The translations under genes were made by a program, and so were the position numbers. This document shows, piece by piece, positions 59,401-64,000 of a stretch of DNA of 64,000 nt (the stretch's first letter is position 1; each line of letters starts with the position of its first letter). A model generated the notes under the pieces. The model was not told where the DNA came from. It saw nothing but the letters and a program-made list of their open reading frames with translations, and did no database searches. The DNA is from Caecitellus pseudoparvulus (Eukaryota; Bigyra: Bicosoecida): NCBI GenBank assembly GCA_965644315.1, contig CBFFRQ010000032.1:310001-374000 (forward strand), given 5' to 3'.

Positions 59401-62400
59401 GTGAACGCAGCATATGCAGACCTAGACGAGCTGTACGCGCACCTGTTGACTCTGCGGCGTGAGGCCCGCCGGTTAGCCGTGCTGGAAGCTGTCATGCGAA
59501 CGCCAGCCTCCGGGGGGCGGGGTGGGCGCACCCAGCCATCCGGCTCCGCCTCAGTAGCCTCCCTGCCCACCGTGGCTACAGAGACCTCTGGCAGAGAAGC
59601 ATCCACCTTGGCGGATGATGGAGGCGTGGCGTCTCCATCCCGCGGCGGTCGGCGAGCTGGCTCTGCAGTCGCCACGCTGGCAGTGGTTGATGAGGTGCAT
59701 GAGCAACTTGTCATGCTCAAGGCAGCGTGGGACGCAGTGGGCATGGTGCACAGCACCTTCACTTCGTGGAGGCAGATCCCATGGAAGGACGTAAACGCCG
59801 AGGCCCTGGGGGATGCCTGCAAGGGGCTGCAGACCGCTCTGGCTGCATTTCCTCCCGTGGCACGGGGCTGGCCCCTGCATCGGTGGGCAGCAGACCAGTG
59901 TAGTCAAATGGCGGGCTTGCTGCCCCTCGTGCAGGACCTACGCTCACCGGCAGTGCGCCCTCGGCACTGGGCCTTCCTCATGCGCCTGACAGGAGCTGCC
60001 GTGGGGCAGGGAGATGTCGCTGCGGCGGAGGGGACGGGGGGTGGCGAAGGGGGTATGCTGGGACCTGGCTTCCGCCTTGGCGACGTCCTGGACATGCGCC
60101 TGCACACGGCTGCCGAGGCGGTGAGCGAGGTGGTGGAGCAGGCAGCTGCAGAGGGCAAGGTGGAGCGGCGCCTGGCCAAGGTAGAGATGACGTGGAACGC
60201 CGCCCTGCTGACGTTCGTGCCGTACGCTAGCGGGCGCAACCAAGGCGAGGAGCAGCTGTACTGGTTGTCGTCCCCTGACAGCCTGCTGGATGATGTGGAC
60301 GAACACCTCATGGTGCTGCAGTCCACCCTAGCCTCAGTCTCAGCCGCTGCAGAGGACACAGACTCCAGCACAGAGGTGGGCCGGTGGACGGCTGACTTCA
60401 AGCAGCGTTTGGAGCGGTGGCTGAGCATGCTGGGGGACATCGATGCCACCCTTCGCCTGTGGGTGGACGTGCAGCGCCTGTGGAGCAGCATGGAGGGCAT
60501 CTTCCTGGGCAGCGCAGATGTGCGCTCTGCCCTGCCAGAAGACATCAAGCGCTTCGAGGTGGCTGATGCAGAGTTCAAAGAGCTGCTGCGAGAAGGCGCG
60601 GATGAGAGCCGGGTCGTCGTGGCGTGCGTGGGGCAGGCCCGCATCGACCACTTGCAAGGCCTGCATGAGGCGCTGGAGGTGTGCCAACGTGCACTGAGCG
60701 AGTACTTGGAGTTGAAGAAGAAGGCCTTTCCCCGCTTTTACTTCGTCTCCGACGCAGCCTTGCTGGACATGCTCGCACACGGCACAAACCCCCCCCGCGT
60801 CGCAGAACACATCGGGGACTGTTTCCCCGGTGTCAGCCGCCTGCAGTTGGAGGTGTCCACAGCAGCGGCTCGAGAGGCTGCCCGTGATGCAGCCGCCGCA
60901 CGGGCAGCCACTGGCAAGGCTGAAGCGCCTCCCAGCGTGGTTCCCGACGAAGCCCTGGCTGTGGTGGCGAGTGATGGGGAGGTGCTGCCGTTTCTACAGC
61001 CAGCTGACGTGCGCCAGGCGGTGGAAGTGTGGCTGGCCGGCCTGGAAGACAGCATGCGGGAGGCCATGATGTCCGCTCTAGGTGACGCCCTGGAAGGTGC
61101 CGCACTGTGGAGCACCGAGCAGCCCAGGGAGCGGTGGGTGCACGAGCACCTCAGCCAACCTGGGCTGCTGGCAAGCTTGGTCATGTGGACGGAAGAGACG
61201 GAGGCGGCTCTGGAAGAGTTGGAGGGGGGCATCGAGGAGGCCCTGCCGCAGCATGAAGCACGCTGCAGTAGCCGCCTGCAAGCCCTCGTGCGGGAGGTGC
61301 TGTCCCCCTCCCTCAGTGCGGCCGCACGGCGAAAGCTCGTGACCATGATCACCATAGACGTGCACTCTCGCGACGTTGTCACGTCGCTCATTGAGAACGG
61401 CGTCAGCAGCACGTCCGACTTCGATTGGAAGGCGCAGCTGCGGTTCTACCACCACCCCACCAGCGCTCCCATCCGGTCAGGGCCGGTTTCCCTTGCAGGG
61501 CAGACCTGTGCCCGCATCTCAGATTTCCGCACGGCAGTGTGCCACGAGTTCCTAGGTAACGCGGGGCGCCTGGTCATTACTCCCCTCACAGACAGGTGCT
61601 ACATCACCCTGGCCACGGCATTGACACTGTATTTGGGCGGGGCTCCTGCCGGGCCAGCTGGCACGGGCAAGACGGAGACTGTGAAGGACTTGGGCAAGGC
61701 GCTGGGCATCCCCGTGTACGTCTTTAACTGCTCAGACCAGATGACCCACCGGACTCTGGCGGACATCTTCAAGGGCCTGGCACAGACAGGGGCATGGGGC
61801 TGCTTCGACGAGTTCAACCGCATTCACGTGTCTGTGCTGTCCGTCGTGGCCACACAGGTGTCCACCCTGCTGGGCGCCACTCGCCTGCTGCTTGGGGGCA
61901 AGTTGGCCTTGCACTCCCCGGCAGACGCCAGCGTTGAAGTGGGAGGTGGCGTGCAGGGGCCTCACGAGACACAGGTCGTGGATGCAGATACGCAGGTGTG
62001 GCGGGCGTTGGGCCGCTTGCCGCGCTCGCTGGGCGACTTTGACTTTGAAGGCGACACGATTCGACTGGTGCCGACAACGGGCGTGTTCATCACTATGAAC
62101 CCCGGCTACGCAGGCCGCACTGAGCTGCCTGAGAACTTGAAGGCACTCTTCCGCTCCTGTGCCATGATTGTACCCGATATGGCCCTCATCTGCGAGAACA
62201 TGATGTTCGCCTATGGCTTCTCAGCTGCCCGCTCCCTGTCTGTCAAGTTCGTGACCCTGTACTCCCTTTCCAAGGAGCTCCTCTCGCCGCAGGCTCACTA
62301 CGATTGGGGCTTGCGGGCTGCAAAAGCGGTACTCATGGTGGCTGGGCGCCTGAAGCAGGGACAGGTCACGCCTGCGGATGAGGGTGGCCCTGTTGGCGGC

Positions 62401-64000
62401 CTGCTGCCCATCGCTTCCCCCCTGGCCAAGCTCGGGCGCAAGCAAGAAGGGCGAGCTGCCGAGGAGGCCCTGCTGCTTCGGGCGCTGCGGGACTTTAACA
62501 TGCCGAAAATCGTCCCTGCAGACGCCCCCATATTCTTGCGACTGGTGTCCGATGTCTTCCCAGGCGTGGACGTACCGACGGAGGTGGACGATGACCTGCG
62601 CTCGACGGCAGCTGCCGTGTGCAAAGCGCAGGGTCTGCAGCCCGAAGAAAGCTTCCTGGCCAAAGTGGAGCAGCTGCAGCAACTCATGGAAGTGCGGCAC
62701 TCAGTCATGCTGCTGGGCGGAGCCGGCACTGGCAAGTCCACTGTGTGGGCCACCCTTGCCGCGGCCCTCAACGTCGCTGCAGGGCATGAGGCAGTGGCGG
62801 CGGCGCGACAGGCAGCTGCAGAAGCTACTGTGGAGGCAGCGGCAGACGGGGTGCCAGGCGAGGCAGACCCTGATGCATGGCATGAACACCTCTCGCAGGA
62901 TGTGCGTGTAGAAGGCGGCTTGCCCACTCGACGAGTCGTCGGGTTCGAGGTGGTCAACCCAAAGGCCGTCACTCCCCAGGAGCTGTATGGACAGACGTCG
63001 TTGACAAAAGAGTGGCAGGACGGCGTCCTGTCCGTCATCTTTCGGAACATGGCTGAGGAGGAGACGCCGTACGGGCCTAACCTGCAGCACCGGTGGATCG
63101 TGCTGGACGGTGACATTGATGCCATGTGGATCGAGAGCATGAACACCGTCATGGACGACAACAAGACCCTTACCCTCGTCTCCAACGAGCGCATCCCGCT
63201 CACCGACTCCATGCGCTTGGTGTTCGAGATGGATTCCCTCCGCAACGCGACACCCGCCACCGTGTCAAGGGCAGGCATCATTCACCTGCATGAAGGCACT
63301 GTCGGGTGGAGGGCCATGGTGGAGTCGTGGGTGGCCGACCGCCCCCTCACGCACGAAGAACGCTCCGTGCTGCTCAGCTTGTTCGAAGAGTACGTGGAGC
63401 GTATTTTGGGCATCCTGGACATTGGCAGCCTCAAACACGTGGCTCCACAAACCCCATTGTCCATGGTGGCATGTCACTGCTCTATCTTAGGCGGGCTGCT
63501 GGATGATCCAGCTTGTGCCACTGGCTCCGTTCGCATGCGCCTTGGGCGAGGCGACAGCTTCGGACCTGGCACCGTGGGTTTGGCGTCACTGCCACCGTCG
63601 GGCGGCCTCGCTAGCCCCTCGCCAGGCACCGAAGATGCAATCACAACAGTGCTGACGCACACCCGGGAGATGCTGGAAGCCCTGTTCTTCTTCTCTGCAG
63701 TCTGGGCTTTCGGAGGCGCTGTCGGGAACGAGCTGGCTGCATCGGTGGAAGGCGGGGGTGCTAGTGGTGTCCGACGAGGTGCTGGTGCCAACAACGGCCG
63801 CGCCCGCTTCAGCAAAATGTTCAAGAGCCTCACCAAGGCGTCCAGCGTGCAGTTCCCGCAGGAGGAGCGGGAGGGCACGTCTGTCTTTGACTTCTGGTTC
63901 ACGGCCACGCACCCTGGTGCAGGCGGCTCTGAGGCAGGTTCGGGCCGCGGTGACCGGCCAGCTCTTTTGGAGGGTGGCGGTTCCACCTTCACGGCAGGGG
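53455..64000 (+). CDS. Axonemal-type dynein heavy chain (partial, 3' end beyond right edge)
   Basis: Exons are 53455-53691 and 53839 to beyond 64000, at least 3,466 residues. The intron is 147 nt, GTGAGT...TTGCGCAG, phase 0, joining LLAGG to ESNTSSGQ. The frame is then open for more than 10 kb. The tail is followed by the linker (WVDVQRLWSSMEGIFLGS, ~2270; KKAFPRFYFVSD). AAA1 follows, with Walker A GPAGTGKT (~2683), Walker B CFDEFNRI, and the MNPGYAGRTELPENLK and HYDWGLRA motifs. AAA2 has Walker A GGAGTGKS (~3039), with the family motif NTVMDDNKTLTLVSNER next. These motifs match axonemal heavy chains; an outer-arm-like type is my guess. It should drive flagellar beating by ATP hydrolysis. The AAA1 P-loop lies ~700-850 residues later than usual, so the tail or linker is unusually long. 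Confidence 0.92.

Noticed and set aside
1-64000. tRNA, rRNA, transposon or viral insertions
   Set aside because: I looked for tRNA B-box-like GGTTCGA-N-N-C strings, rRNA-like blocks, terminal repeats, and reverse transcriptase or transposase motifs, and found none convincing.

Overview
This window comes from a nuclear chromosome of a unicellular eukaryote. The evidence is GT-AG introns in most genes, an axonemal-type dynein heavy chain, a TELO2 homologue, a cytosolic peptide:N-glycanase and a giant E2 ubiquitin-conjugating enzyme. The DNA is GC-rich (by eye about 60%). TAA, TAG and TGA all serve as stops, so the code looks standard. The dynein points to a flagellate. I cannot name the lineage from sequence alone.

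Layout, left to right. Minus strand: TELO2 (truncated by the left edge), a ~6,650-residue E2 enzyme, a Tudor-like protein, and an FN3/coiled-coil protein. Plus: a CSC1/TMEM63 channel. Minus: serine racemase, then a secreted S28 peptidase. Plus: PNGase. Minus: an ABC1/UbiB-type kinase. Plus: a chimeric GP63 metalloprotease + CAP receptor, then an ankyrin-repeat protein. Minus: a glycogen-binding PFK-2/FBPase-2. Plus: dynein heavy chain, running off the right edge. Genes are packed tightly: 69 bp between the E2 and TELO2, 84-97 bp between convergent pairs, and 0.4-1.2 kb between divergent pairs. There is no sign of bacterial-type operons, mobile elements, CRISPR, rRNA or tRNA.

I resolved 11 introns by hand from reading-frame continuity, family conservation and GT-AG signals. 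Ten are 59-85 nt and one is 147 nt. All lie within the first ~172 codons of their genes, even where the protein has thousands of residues. In several cases a frame stays open upstream of the acceptor, so naive ORF starts at 22799, 26995, 33548, 40127, 42086 and 52744 lie inside introns and are not real.

The genes do not form one pathway. They cover protein quality control (E2, PNGase, TELO2), mechanosensation and motility (TMEM63, dynein), surface and secreted proteolysis (GP63-CAP, S28), and metabolism (serine racemase, PFK-2/FBPase-2, ABC1 kinase). The most unusual items are the GP63-CAP-mucin receptor, the very large BIRC6-type E2 with LamG- and SPRY-like modules but no visible BIR, the CBM48-PFK2 fusion, the ABC1 kinase split by a ~270-residue insert, and the extreme 5' bias of introns.
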